NCBI GenBank assembly: GCA_022827045.1
Contig: JAJDTQ010000060.1
Span: forward strand, 1 to 23,359
Length of the DNA: 23,359 bases
DNA from: Candidatus Binatia bacterium
GTDB lineage: Bacteria > Desulfobacterota_B > Binatia > UBA9968 > JAJDTQ01
Reading direction: 5' to 3'
Part shown: in pieces, positions 7,804 to 15,542 of the stretch
Position numbering within the stretch: the stretch's first letter is position 1
How the letters are laid out: every line of letters begins with the position of its first letter
The notes under the pieces: generated by a model
Database searches by the model: none
Told to the model about the DNA's origin: nothing
What the model saw: the letters and a program-made list of their open reading frames with translations, nothing else
Translations under genes and position numbers: made by a program

Positions 7804-7899
7804 TGTCCCTTCGACAAGCCTGTCGAAGGGCTCAGGACGAGCGGAGAGCTCCTTTCAATTGCCGTTCGTCCTGAGCGTAGCGAAGCAAAGTCGAAGGAC
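7804..7899. repeat. REP-like composite inverted repeat between hydratase and dehydrogenase genes
   Basis: The arms at 7804-7844 and 7862-7899 are imperfect reverse complements that share GTCC, TTCGAC and GCTCAGGACGA plus CGG. The left arm contains a perfect 10-bp hairpin, CCCTTCGACA at 7807-7816 and TGTCGAAGGG at 7821-7830, around a four-base loop. This layout and wording are typical of dispersed intergenic palindromic repeats in environmental proteobacterial genomes. It sits inside an otherwise co-directional gene set and could stabilise or attenuate the transcript. Confidence 0.7.
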
Positions 7900-7937
7900 A
7901 AACCGTATACTAGGACAGACTCCCAGGGAGGGTGTGC

Positions 7938-8849
7938 ATGGAGAAGACCGGCGCCGCGATTCTGGGGTCCGGCAACATCGGCACGGACCTCATGTACAAG
8001 CTGCTGCGCAGCGATGTCATCCGCCCCGCGGTGATGGCCGGCATCGTCCCGGAGTCGGACGGCCTCGCCCGGGCGCGTCAGGAAGGGCTGACGACAACCC
8101 ACGCGGGGATCGAGGGGCTCCTGGAACACGCCGGCGAGTTCGAGATCGTGTTCGACGCCACCACCGCCAGGGCCCACGCCAAGCACGCGCCGCTCCTCAT
8201 GAAGGCGGGCAAGGTCGCCGTCGACCTGACCCCGGCGGCGGTTGGACCCTATGTCATCCCGCTGGTCAACCTCGACGCCCACGTGGGCGAGCCCAACGTC
8301 AACCTGGTGAGTTGCGGCGGACAGGCCACGGTGCCGCTGGTGAGCGCCATGGGCCAGTGCGCGCCCGTGGAGTACGCCGAAATCGTCGCCACCATCGCCA
8401 GCAAGAGCGCGGGCCCGGGCACCCGGCAGAACATCGACGAGTTCACCGACACCACGGCCCGTGGCCTGGAGAAGATCGGCAAGGCGTCCAGGGGCAAGGC
8501 CGTGATCGTGCTCAACCCGGCCGAGCCGCCGATCCTCATGCGCAACACCGTGTACGGCATGCTCAAGCCCACGGATCCCGAGAGTATCCGCAAGGCCCTC
8601 GCGGACATGGTGGCGCGGATACAGGAGTACGTGTCCGGCTACCGGTTGCGGGCCGAGCCGCTGATCGAGGACGTCCCCGGGGGAAAGCAGAAGGTAACGG
8701 TGTACGTGGAGGTGGAGGGCGCCGCGGACTACCTGCCGCCCTACGCCGGAAACCTCGACATCATGACCGCGGCGGCGGTACGGGTGGGCGAAGAAATCGG
8801 CAGACATCTGCGCGCCGGAACCTGGTGCAAGCCGGGGACCCCGCACTGA
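7938..8849 (+). CDS. mhpF: Acetaldehyde dehydrogenase (acetylating), MhpF/DmpF type
   Basis: This 303-residue enzyme oxidises acetaldehyde to acetyl-CoA with NAD+ and CoA, the last step of the meta-cleavage lower pathway, and in known systems it forms a channelling complex with the aldolase encoded next. The N-terminal Rossmann motif [10 protein letters not shown] is at 10-19, and the catalytic cysteine is Cys126 in [11 protein letters not shown], the DmpF hallmark. The length is normal. The ATG at 7938 was chosen for the GGGAGG six bases upstream; a GTG two codons earlier overlaps that site. The gene lies 11 bases before the aldolase start, consistent with the usual MhpF-MhpE partnership. 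The identification is confident. Confidence 0.94.
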   Translation: MEKTGAAILGSGNIGTDLMYKLLRSDVIRPAVMAGIVPESDGLARARQEGLTTTHAGIEGLLEHAGEFEIVFDATTARAHAKHAPLLMKAGKVAVDLTPAAVGPYVIPLVNLDAHVGEPNVNLVSCGGQATVPLVSAMGQCAPVEYAEIVATIASKSAGPGTRQNIDEFTDTTARGLEKIGKASRGKAVIVLNPAEPPILMRNTVYGMLKPTDPESIRKALADMVARIQEYVSGYRLRAEPLIEDVPGGKQKVTVYVEVEGAADYLPPYAGNLDIMTAAAVRVGEEIGRHLRAGTWCKPGTPH

Positions 8850-8860
8850 CGGAGGTCGCC

Positions 8861-9889
8861 ATGAGCGACGACAACCACATCCATATTCTCGACAGCACCC
8901 TGCGGGACGGCAGCCACGCCCTGAGCCACCAGCTTACCGCGGTACAGGTGGCGCGGGTCGCCCAAGGGTTGAACGATGCCGGCGTGGAGATCATCGAGGT
9001 GTCCCACGGCGACGGGCTGGGCGGCTCCACCATCACCTACGGTTTCTCCAGGCAGTCCGAGTTCGAGCTGCTGGACGCCGCCGCCGGGGTCGTGGACCGG
9101 GGCAAGCTGGCGGTGCTGCTCCTGCCGGGAATCGGCACCAAGGACGATCTGGCCCGGGCCAGTGACATGGGCGCCAAGGTGGCGCAGATCGCCACCCACG
9201 TCACCGAGGCCGACGTCTCCGAGCAGCACATCGAGCTGGCCAAGAAGATGGACATGGAGGTCATCGGCATGCTGATGCTCTCCCACATGGGCTCGCCCGA
9301 GAAGATCGCCGAGCAGGGCAGGCTCATGGAGAGCTACGGCGCCGACGTGGTGCTGGTGACGGATTCGGCCGGCGCGCTGTTGCCCCCAACCGTCCGGGAG
9401 CGGGTGCGGGCGTTGCGCGACGCCATTGACATCGGCGTGGGATTCCACGGCCACAACAACCTGTCGATGGCCATGGCCAACAGCCTGGTGGCCATCGAGG
9501 AGGGCGCCCGCTGGCTCGACGCCTGCACCTGCGGCCTCGGCGCCGGCTCGGGCAATACTGCCACCGAGGTGCTGGTGGCCGTGCTCGACAAGCTCGGGCA
9601 GTACGAGACCGGCATCGACCTGTGGAAGATCATGGACGTGGCCGAGGAGATCGTGAAGCCGCTGATGCAAAAGCCCGTGCGCATCGGCAAGACCAGCCTC
9701 ACCATGGGTTACGCCGGCGTCTACTCGAGCTTCCTGCTCCACGCCGACAAGGCCGCCGCCCAGTTCGGCGTCGACGCGCGCGACGTCCTGGTGGAGGTGG
9801 GCAAGCGCCAAGCCGTCGGAGGTCAGGAGGACATCCTCGTCGAGATCGCCATGAGCCTGGCGCGGGAAAAGGAACAAGGGACGGGGTAG
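8861..9889 (+). CDS. mhpE: 4-hydroxy-2-oxovalerate aldolase, MhpE/DmpG type
   Basis: This 342-residue DRE-TIM metallolyase splits 4-hydroxy-2-oxovalerate into pyruvate and acetaldehyde, passing the aldehyde to the dehydrogenase encoded just upstream. DSTLRDGSHA at 11-20 supplies the catalytic arginine (15), metal-binding aspartate (16) and histidine (19), and GFHGHNN at 194-200 supplies the two metal histidines (196, 198). The C-terminal dehydrogenase-communicating region is present, so it is a DmpG-type rather than a homocitrate-synthase-type enzyme. The ATG at 8861 follows GGAGG by five bases. The reading frame stays open far upstream, but that is antisense-style coding noise over mhpF. The gene ends the plus-strand cluster and converges with the TRAP permease. 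High confidence. Confidence 0.95.
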   Translation: MSDDNHIHILDSTLRDGSHALSHQLTAVQVARVAQGLNDAGVEIIEVSHGDGLGGSTITYGFSRQSEFELLDAAAGVVDRGKLAVLLLPGIGTKDDLARASDMGAKVAQIATHVTEADVSEQHIELAKKMDMEVIGMLMLSHMGSPEKIAEQGRLMESYGADVVLVTDSAGALLPPTVRERVRALRDAIDIGVGFHGHNNLSMAMANSLVAIEEGARWLDACTCGLGAGSGNTATEVLVAVLDKLGQYETGIDLWKIMDVAEEIVKPLMQKPVRIGKTSLTMGYAGVYSSFLLHADKAAAQFGVDARDVLVEVGKRQAVGGQEDILVEIAMSLAREKEQGTG

Positions 9890-9907
9890 TAACCCAGGCT
9901 CCGAATC

Positions 9908-9936
9908 GTCATTCCGGCGAAAGCCGGAATCCAGGA
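9908..9936. repeat. Hairpin repeat of the ATTCCGGC-GAAA-GCCGGAAT type between convergent genes
   Basis: ATTCCGGC at 9911-9918 and GCCGGAAT at 9923-9930 pair perfectly around a GAAA tetraloop, flanked by CGTC and CCAG. This wording is a very common dispersed intergenic palindrome in proteobacterial genomes. It lies between the stops of mhpE and the TRAP permease and could act as a bidirectional terminator, although no T-run is present. Confidence 0.65.
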
Positions 9937-9961
9937 GGGGCGGGGCCGGGCCGGGTGGTCC

Positions 9962-11881
9962 TCAGCCCCGCGCCGCCCTCCACCCCCGCAGTTGCATCAA
10001 CAAACCCGCCGCCACCAGCGCCGAACCGATGCCGAGCATGTTCCATCCCGGCAGAATCAGCAGCACGCCACCGACGATCAGGACGGCCCGAACGGGCCAA
10101 CCCAGTGGGGTCAGCCCGTAGCCGATGGTCCCGGCCGACAGGCTGACCGCCCCTACAAGCGCAGACAGGGCCGCCAGCAGCACCGAGTCCAGACTTCCCT
10201 GCAGCAGCAGGGCGGGGTGGAGCGCGAAGGAGAACGGCAGCAGGTACTTGCCGATGGCCAGGCGCACTGCGTCCTTGCCGGTTTCCCAGATCCCGGCGCC
10301 GCTGATGCTGCATGTGACGAAGACGGTCACGCACACCGGCGGCGTGATGTGGGACGCCAACCCCCAGTAGACCACGAAGAGATGGGCGGCCAGCTCGGAT
10401 ACGCCCATCAGCACCAGCGCGGGAGCGCACAGCGTGGCCACGGTGATGTAGGCGGGCAGGGAATCCATTCCCATGCCCAGGATCAGGCTTGCCAGCCCCA
10501 CCATGGCCAAGGCGACGGTCAGGTTGCCGCCGCTGAGGTCCACCAGCGCGCGCGAGAACTTGGTCCCGAGGCCGCTCAGCCCCAGCGCCGCCACCAGCAT
10601 TCCCACCGCCGCGGTGAGGATCGCCAAGGGGATCCACGCCTTCACCGCCGACACCAGCGCTCCGTGGATCTTGTCGGGGTACAGCCGTTTCTCGCGGTCC
10701 TTGGACAGGAAGCTCACCGCCACCAGCAGCGGCAGGCTGAAGATGCCGGCCATGTCCGGGTCGAACTTCTGCACCAGCATCAGGTAGATCATCAGCCCGA
10801 TGGGCAGCAGGAAGAACCATCCCCTCCTGAAGGTCGCCCCCAGGGCCGGCAGCTCGCTCCGGGGCATGCCCGCCAGTCCCTGCCGGGCGGCCTCGAAGTC
10901 CACGCCCATGAAGACGATGACGAAATAGAGGAACGCGGGCAGGGCGGCCGCCAGCGCGATCTGGTAGTAGGGCGCGCCGAGGAAATCCGCCATCACGAAG
11001 GCGATGGCGCCCATCACCGGCGGCAGGATCTGGCCGCCCGCGGAAGACGCCGCCTCCACCGCGCCGGCAAAGCCCGGGCGGTACCCGGCCCGAATCATCA
11101 GCGGGATGGTCACCGCGCCGGTGGTGGCGGCGTTGGCCGAGGGCGAACCGGAGATGGTGCCGAAGAACGCCGACGCCAGCACCGCGGTCTTGGCGGCGCC
11201 GCCGCGGGTCCAACCGGCGATGGCCATGGCCAGCTCGCTGAACCACTCGCCCACGCCGGCCCTTTGCAGCAGGTGGGCGAACATCAGGAACACGATGACG
11301 ATGGTGGAGGCCACCCCCAAGGGCACGCCGAAGATGCCCTCGCCGGGCACGTACACCGCGTAGGTCAGCCGGTCCCAGGCGTAGCCCTTGCCGAACAGCA
11401 GGCCCGGCAGGATGTTCTGGTACCGCGCCACCGCCAGGAACAGGCAGATGATGGTCACCAGCACCCAGCCCACCGCCCGCTTGAGCGCCACCAGCAACGA
11501 GATGGCCAGGGAGAACGCCACGGCCATGCCGGCCAGGTCGAGGAAGCCGTATTCGTCGTAGTCGGTGACGTGTTCGTAGAAGAAAATGATGTAGCCCAGG
11601 GGCACCATGGCCATGACCAGGAGCCCCATGTCGGCCCAGAAGCCAGCGTTTCGGCTGTCGCGCCGCCGCATGTGGATGAGATAGGCCAAGAGCAACGCGA
11701 AGGTCAGGCTCACGGCCCGGTGAAAGGGGGTGGGGTAGAAGATCTCCAGGTAGATGAAGGTCCGCCCCACCACCACGAGGTGGTAGACGGCGGCCAGCAA
11801 GGCGAGGAGGTCGATGACCCGGTCCCAGGACGAGCGCGCGCCCCGGGCCGGGGTCAACTGGGAGGATCCGATGTCAGCCAT
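9962..11881 (-). CDS. TRAP transporter permease, 4TM/12TM fusion (TAXI type)
   Basis: This 639-residue membrane protein combines the small (DctQ-like) and large (DctM-like) permease subunits of a TRAP transporter, which drives uptake of organic acids with an ion gradient and a periplasmic receptor. The first ~160 residues contain four hydrophobic segments, and the rest has the DctM pattern, including FFGTISGSPSANAATTGAVT and the following IPLMIRAGYRP. Fused permeases of this shape pair with TAXI-family receptors, and such a receptor is encoded 48 bases upstream. The ATG at 11881 has a weak ribosome site, which may mean coupled translation with the receptor gene. The substrate is unknown; given the neighbours, a carboxylic acid from aromatic or ring breakdown is a reasonable guess. 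Confidence 0.93.
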   Translation of the reverse strand: MADIGSSQLTPARGARSSWDRVIDLLALLAAVYHLVVVGRTFIYLEIFYPTPFHRAVSLTFALLLAYLIHMRRRDSRNAGFWADMGLLVMAMVPLGYIIFFYEHVTDYDEYGFLDLAGMAVAFSLAISLLVALKRAVGWVLVTIICLFLAVARYQNILPGLLFGKGYAWDRLTYAVYVPGEGIFGVPLGVASTIVIVFLMFAHLLQRAGVGEWFSELAMAIAGWTRGGAAKTAVLASAFFGTISGSPSANAATTGAVTIPLMIRAGYRPGFAGAVEAASSAGGQILPPVMGAIAFVMADFLGAPYYQIALAAALPAFLYFVIVFMGVDFEAARQGLAGMPRSELPALGATFRRGWFFLLPIGLMIYLMLVQKFDPDMAGIFSLPLLVAVSFLSKDREKRLYPDKIHGALVSAVKAWIPLAILTAAVGMLVAALGLSGLGTKFSRALVDLSGGNLTVALAMVGLASLILGMGMDSLPAYITVATLCAPALVLMGVSELAAHLFVVYWGLASHITPPVCVTVFVTCSISGAGIWETGKDAVRLAIGKYLLPFSFALHPALLLQGSLDSVLLAALSALVGAVSLSAGTIGYGLTPLGWPVRAVLIVGGVLLILPGWNMLGIGSALVAAGLLMQLRGWRAARG

Positions 11882-11929
11882 GCCCGGTCCCGCGTGGCTC
11901 CGCTCTCATGAAGACGGGCACGGGTCCGG

Positions 11930-12943
11930 TCACTGGCTGGCGAGCAAGTCCTTTTGCTTCTTTGCTAACGCGTCCGTCCAGGCGCCGATCTCCTTGTAGT
12001 ACCGGATGGCTCCGGGGTGGTACGGGATCGTCGGATTCGCCAGGCTTCCCTTGAGGGTATACTGCTTCGCCGAGGCGTGCACCGGGTAGAACTGCTTCAG
12101 GTTCTCGAAGAACGCCTTGGTGAAGGTGTACATGACGTCTTCCGGCATGTCCGCCCGGGTCGCGGTGAAGGTGCCCACCGCCAGGGAGTTCACGTCCGCA
12201 TCCAGGCCCTTGATGGAGCCCTTGCTGATCTTGGCCTGCCGGTATCCCTGCAGGCGCGGGTCCTTCAGGATCTCCGCGGCCTTGTCGGCGGGGATCGGGA
12301 TAACCTTGAGAGAGATGGCCTGGGCCAGACGCCGGATCGGCGGCGAACCCGTCTTGGGGCTGCCGAAGGGCATCACGGCAGCGTCCGCCGCTCCGAGCTT
12401 GAGGGATTCGAGTTGTTCGTTGGTATTGCCGTGGCGGAGGATCTTCACGCCGTTCTCGGGAATGCCGTAGACCCGCATGATCGCGCGGGTGAAGGCCTCG
12501 AGGTCCGCCAGCGACTTCCGCTTCCCCTGCACGGTCTTGCCGTTGAGGTCTGCCGGGGTGTTGATACCGCGGTCGCCACGGGCGACGATGGCGCGGGACC
12601 CCAGTCCGCCCTGGAACAGCAGCCGGAGCGGCGTCTTACCGTCCTTCTTGAAGGAGCCGATGCCGTGGTAGCCGTGGGTCCCGGCCAGCGAGTTCAGCAT
12701 CGCTACCTCGATGCGCTTCGCCGCCAGCGCGCGCACGTTGGCATCGCTGCCGCCAATGGGCTCCACCGTCACGCTGATGTTGGAGTTCCGGCTTACGGTA
12801 TCGCCCATGCCCACCGCGAGGATGTGGAAGCGGGCGCCCACCGTGGACGTGCCCAGGGAGAGGGCCGTTTGGGCGTTCAGCGACCCGGCGAACAGCAAGA
12901 TTCCTGCCGCAAGTACAAGACCTGTACGTAGAATGATGTTCAT
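11930..12943 (-). CDS. TAXI-family TRAP transporter solute-binding receptor
   Basis: This 337-residue periplasmic receptor has a signal peptide (cleavage probably after Ala24, SLNA-QTA). The mature start LSLGTSTVGARFHILAVGMG is the usual TAXI-family opening, followed by the domain-linking GKTVQGKRKS region and a C-terminal helix-rich end. The ATG at 12943 follows AGGAGG by five bases; the open frame runs further upstream to 13057 but lacks a leader there. The receptor delivers its ligand to the fused TRAP permease encoded downstream. The divergent region ahead of it holds an inverted repeat at 13047-13080. The family is confident and the ligand unknown. Confidence 0.92.
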   Translation of the reverse strand: MNIILRTGLVLAAGILLFAGSLNAQTALSLGTSTVGARFHILAVGMGDTVSRNSNISVTVEPIGGSDANVRALAAKRIEVAMLNSLAGTHGYHGIGSFKKDGKTPLRLLFQGGLGSRAIVARGDRGINTPADLNGKTVQGKRKSLADLEAFTRAIMRVYGIPENGVKILRHGNTNEQLESLKLGAADAAVMPFGSPKTGSPPIRRLAQAISLKVIPIPADKAAEILKDPRLQGYRQAKISKGSIKGLDADVNSLAVGTFTATRADMPEDVMYTFTKAFFENLKQFYPVHASAKQYTLKGSLANPTIPYHPGAIRYYKEIGAWTDALAKKQKDLLASQ

Positions 12944-13046
12944 GCGTCCTCCTGGTGCGTGGGGAAGGTTCGGAACCCGCCCCTGTATACACATTGAACT
13001 TTCGGGACAGGCCTTACCATCGGGACAAAGAGGTGTCAATTCATGT

Positions 13047-13080
13047 CTAGACTTCACATGTTAGCTGAAGTGAAGTATAG
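13047..13080. promoter_or_regulatory. Inverted repeat in AT-rich divergent region, candidate operator
   Basis: CTAGACTTCAC at 13047-13057 and GTGAAGTATAG at 13070-13080 are reverse complements with one mismatch and a 12-base spacer. They sit in the most AT-rich stretch of the window, between the TRAP receptor gene (minus) and a secreted-protein gene (plus). The placement suits a regulator binding site controlling one or both. No regulator gene is visible. Confidence 0.45.
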
Positions 13081-13157
13081 TAGTTAAACTGCTCTAAGTC
13101 TTAGGATTAGAAATAGCTAATATTATCGGAACTCACCAACCAAGGAGGTTTTGTCTG

Positions 13158-13718
13158 ATGAGTAATGCAACCCGAAAGCACACCCGTCCGAACTCCCCGG
13201 CGACCGGATTGGCCGTCATCGGTGTCATGGCCGTAGCGCTGGCGGCTTTCCCTGGTCCGGCCCAGGCGGAATCAATGGCCAAGTTGAGCTTGAGTGTGAG
13301 CGAAGCAAAGCCCGGTGCGACCATAACGGTCAAGGGCTCCGGTTTCAGGGTGGGAACGGAAGCTTCCTTCATCTACACCTCAACCATCACCATCGGCGGC
13401 ATGCCGATCGGCAAGGTGGCGAGCGTTGACGCTGCGTCCGCGAATCTCCACGCGGCCAGGAAAACCGACTCGGGTACGTACATCGCCGAACACATCGATA
13501 TCGATCCCGAGGGCACGAAGGCTGACGGCGCATTCACCGCCCAAGTCGTGTTGCCCGGTAAACTGCCCGCCGGCGAACACGACCTCCAGATCACCTCTTG
13601 CTGGGGCGGGCCCAAAGACGCCTATCCCGAAGACGGGAAGGCGCCGTGCGGTACGAAAGGCTTGGGTGGCGGTGTGAATGACCGCGTCGCAAAGGCGCGC
13701 GTCACCATTCAGAAGTAG
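13158..13718 (+). CDS. Small secreted protein with predicted Ig-like fold
   Basis: This 186-residue protein has a Sec signal peptide: a basic start, a hydrophobic stretch at about 17-32, and cleavage probably after Ala37 (AQA-ES). The mature part opens with LSLSVSEAKPGATITVKGSG, the kind of strand pattern seen in Ig-like, IPT/TIG or neocarzinostatin-like domains, and has a cysteine pair (SCWGG and APCGT) near the C-terminus that could form a disulfide. The ATG at 13158 follows AGGAGG by nine bases. I do not recognise a specific family. It stands alone, divergent from the TRAP receptor, and its stop lies three bases from that of the convergent ABC permease gene. Function unknown. Confidence 0.7.
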   Translation: MSNATRKHTRPNSPATGLAVIGVMAVALAAFPGPAQAESMAKLSLSVSEAKPGATITVKGSGFRVGTEASFIYTSTITIGGMPIGKVASVDAASANLHAARKTDSGTYIAEHIDIDPEGTKADGAFTAQVVLPGKLPAGEHDLQITSCWGGPKDAYPEDGKAPCGTKGLGGGVNDRVAKARVTIQK

Positions 13719-13721
13719 GCG

Positions 13722-15476
13722 TCATGCTCCCTGAATCCCCACCTTGAGCCCGAACGACCGCGCCACCAGCGCTACGCCGGTGGTGAGCAGCACGATGAAC
13801 AGCACTGTGATGCTGGCCGGCTCCCGGTAGCCGCCGGCGATCTGGTCCAGGGCCAGGAGCGCCAGGGTGCGGGTCTCGGAGGTGGCCAGCAGGATGACGC
13901 TGGAGGCGGTGCGGGCGGCGAAGAGGAACTTGAGCACGGCGATCAGGGCCATGGTCTGGCCCATGAGGGGCAGCACGATGCGGAAGTAGGTACCCCAGAA
14001 GCCGGCGCCCGAGGTGAGGGACGCCTCCTCCAGCTCCTTGCCGAGTTGGATGAAGTTGGCCTTGAGGACTTGGGTGGCCAGAGTGATGCCTCCCATCATG
14101 GAGGCGATGATGAGCAGGAACAGGGTGCCGTAAAGCGGGCGGAAGAACGGCGTGCCCAGGAACATCCACAGCAACCCGAGACCTGCGAGCACACCCGGCA
14201 CTGCGGACGGCAGCCAGCAGATGGAGTCCAGGACGCTCCGTCCCGGGAGGCGGGTGCGCACAATGATGTAGGCGATGAGGGAAAACAGGATCGGCCCCAC
14301 CACCGCCGAGACCACGGCGATGATGAGCGTGTTCTGGAGCGCCAGCATGAGCCGCGGGTCGTTCAGGGCGACCCGCCAGTATTCCAGGGTCCAGGTCTGT
14401 GGCAGGTCGAAGAACCCGAAGCGCACCATCAGGCTGCCGCCCAGGGCACTCAGGATGGGCACGCCCACCGCCAGGAAGCAGATGGCCCCCATACCCGCGG
14501 CCACCAAGTACTTCCACGGACCCATGTCGATCAGCTTGGCCTTGAAGTGGCTGGTGACGGTGGTGAACTGGCGGGCGCCGATGAGCTTGCGCTGCAGCGG
14601 GATGAACACGGCCAGGAACACCAGGATGATGCTCCCCAGGGCCGCGGCCTGGTTGGTGAGGGGCGGGTCCTGCTGGGCCAGGTCCACGATCATGGTGGAG
14701 TAGACGAAGAAGCCCCAGGGGGTCCCCAGCAGCAGCTCGGTCTCGAACGACTCGAAGAGCCGCACCAGGCTCAGCAGCAGCACCACCACCAGGATCGGCG
14801 TCATCACCGGCAGCGTCACCCGGAACATGGTGCGCAGCGTGCCGGCGCCGCACAGGAGGCTCGCTTCCTCCATGGCGGCGTCCATCCTGCGGAAGGCCGG
14901 GGTCAGCAGCATGACCTTGGTGTCCAGGCCGGCGACGGTGTGGACCCACACGATGCCCCAGAAGGAGTAGATGTCGAAGGGCATCACCCCCAGGAGATCG
15001 TCGAACCAGGTGTTGACCAGGCCGAAGTCCGGATCCAGCAGCAGCATCCAGCCGTAGGTGGAGGCCACGCTCGGCAGCATGAAGGAGATCCAGAAGAGGA
15101 ACTCGAAGCCCCTGGCCCAGGGGATGTTGGTGCGGGACAGGATCCACGCCAGGAAGACCCCCAGCGGGAAGACGATGGCCTGACGCACCACGGTCAGGTG
15201 GATGGTGTTCCACAGCGCCTCGCCCGCGCCGTATTCGGTGAACGCCTCGGTCCACGCGCCGAAGCCCCACCGGGTCGGCTCGCCGATGGTGGCAACGTTG
15301 AAGCTGTTGATGAGGATGAGCGCGAGCGGGTAGAGGATGTAGAAGCCCATGAACCCGATGAGCACGATCATCAGGTAGAGGCCCCAGTTGAGCGGCGTGA
15401 TGCGCGCCGGCGCGGCGGCGCTATCGGGCTGGGGCATGGCGCTATCGGGCTTGCGGGTGATGGCGTCCCGCGTCAC
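13722..15476 (-). CDS. Iron-type ABC transporter permease, two fused domains
   Basis: This protein of up to 584 residues contains two binding-protein-dependent transport domains in tandem, the FbpB/ThiP arrangement used for Fe(III), thiamine, phosphonate and similar ligands. Each half has about six membrane segments and an EAA loop that docks the ATPase: EEASLLCGAG at 203-212 and EEASLTSGAG at 483-492. The start may be GTG at 15476 or, more conservatively, ATG at 15437; a perfect 13-bp inverted repeat (15465-15508) overlaps the GTG. It follows the binding-protein gene by about 66 bases. No ATPase gene adjoins it: the next gene downstream is convergent and unrelated. The transporter class is confident; the ligand is unknown. 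Confidence 0.9.
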   Translation of the reverse strand: MTRDAITRKPDSAMPQPDSAAAPARITPLNWGLYLMIVLIGFMGFYILYPLALILINSFNVATIGEPTRWGFGAWTEAFTEYGAGEALWNTIHLTVVRQAIVFPLGVFLAWILSRTNIPWARGFEFLFWISFMLPSVASTYGWMLLLDPDFGLVNTWFDDLLGVMPFDIYSFWGIVWVHTVAGLDTKVMLLTPAFRRMDAAMEEASLLCGAGTLRTMFRVTLPVMTPILVVVLLLSLVRLFESFETELLLGTPWGFFVYSTMIVDLAQQDPPLTNQAAALGSIILVFLAVFIPLQRKLIGARQFTTVTSHFKAKLIDMGPWKYLVAAGMGAICFLAVGVPILSALGGSLMVRFGFFDLPQTWTLEYWRVALNDPRLMLALQNTLIIAVVSAVVGPILFSLIAYIIVRTRLPGRSVLDSICWLPSAVPGVLAGLGLLWMFLGTPFFRPLYGTLFLLIIASMMGGITLATQVLKANFIQLGKELEEASLTSGAGFWGTYFRIVLPLMGQTMALIAVLKFLFAARTASSVILLATSETRTLALLALDQIAGGYREPASITVLFIVLLTTGVALVARSFGLKVGIQGA

Positions 15477-15508
15477 GAACGGGCTTGTGAATCCGCGTGA
15501 CGCGGGAC
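15465..15508. promoter_or_regulatory. Perfect 13-bp inverted repeat between binding-protein and permease genes
   Basis: GTCCCGCGTCACG at 15465-15477 and CGTGACGCGGGAC at 15496-15508 are exact reverse complements with an 18-base spacer. In the minus-strand transcript this forms a stable hairpin just after the binding-protein gene, overlapping the GTG candidate start of the permease. Such intercistronic hairpins are known to raise binding-protein over permease expression, as in maltose transporter operons; that role here is inference. Confidence 0.55.
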
Positions 15509-15542
15509 ACCGGGGCGTGGTTGTCGGGACGGGTGTCCGCGG

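Noticed and set aside
7796..8860. A long N-terminal extension of the aldolase frame
   Set aside because: It overlaps the acetaldehyde dehydrogenase gene in another frame and has shadow composition; the aldolase has its own ATG and GGAGG at 8861.
9992..11911. A 639-codon plus-strand open frame
   Set aside because: It is antisense to the TRAP permease; its Gln/His/Gly-rich composition is typical shadow coding.
14046..15500. A 484-codon plus-strand open frame
   Set aside because: It is antisense to the ABC permease, with no recognisable domain and a charged, low-complexity translation.
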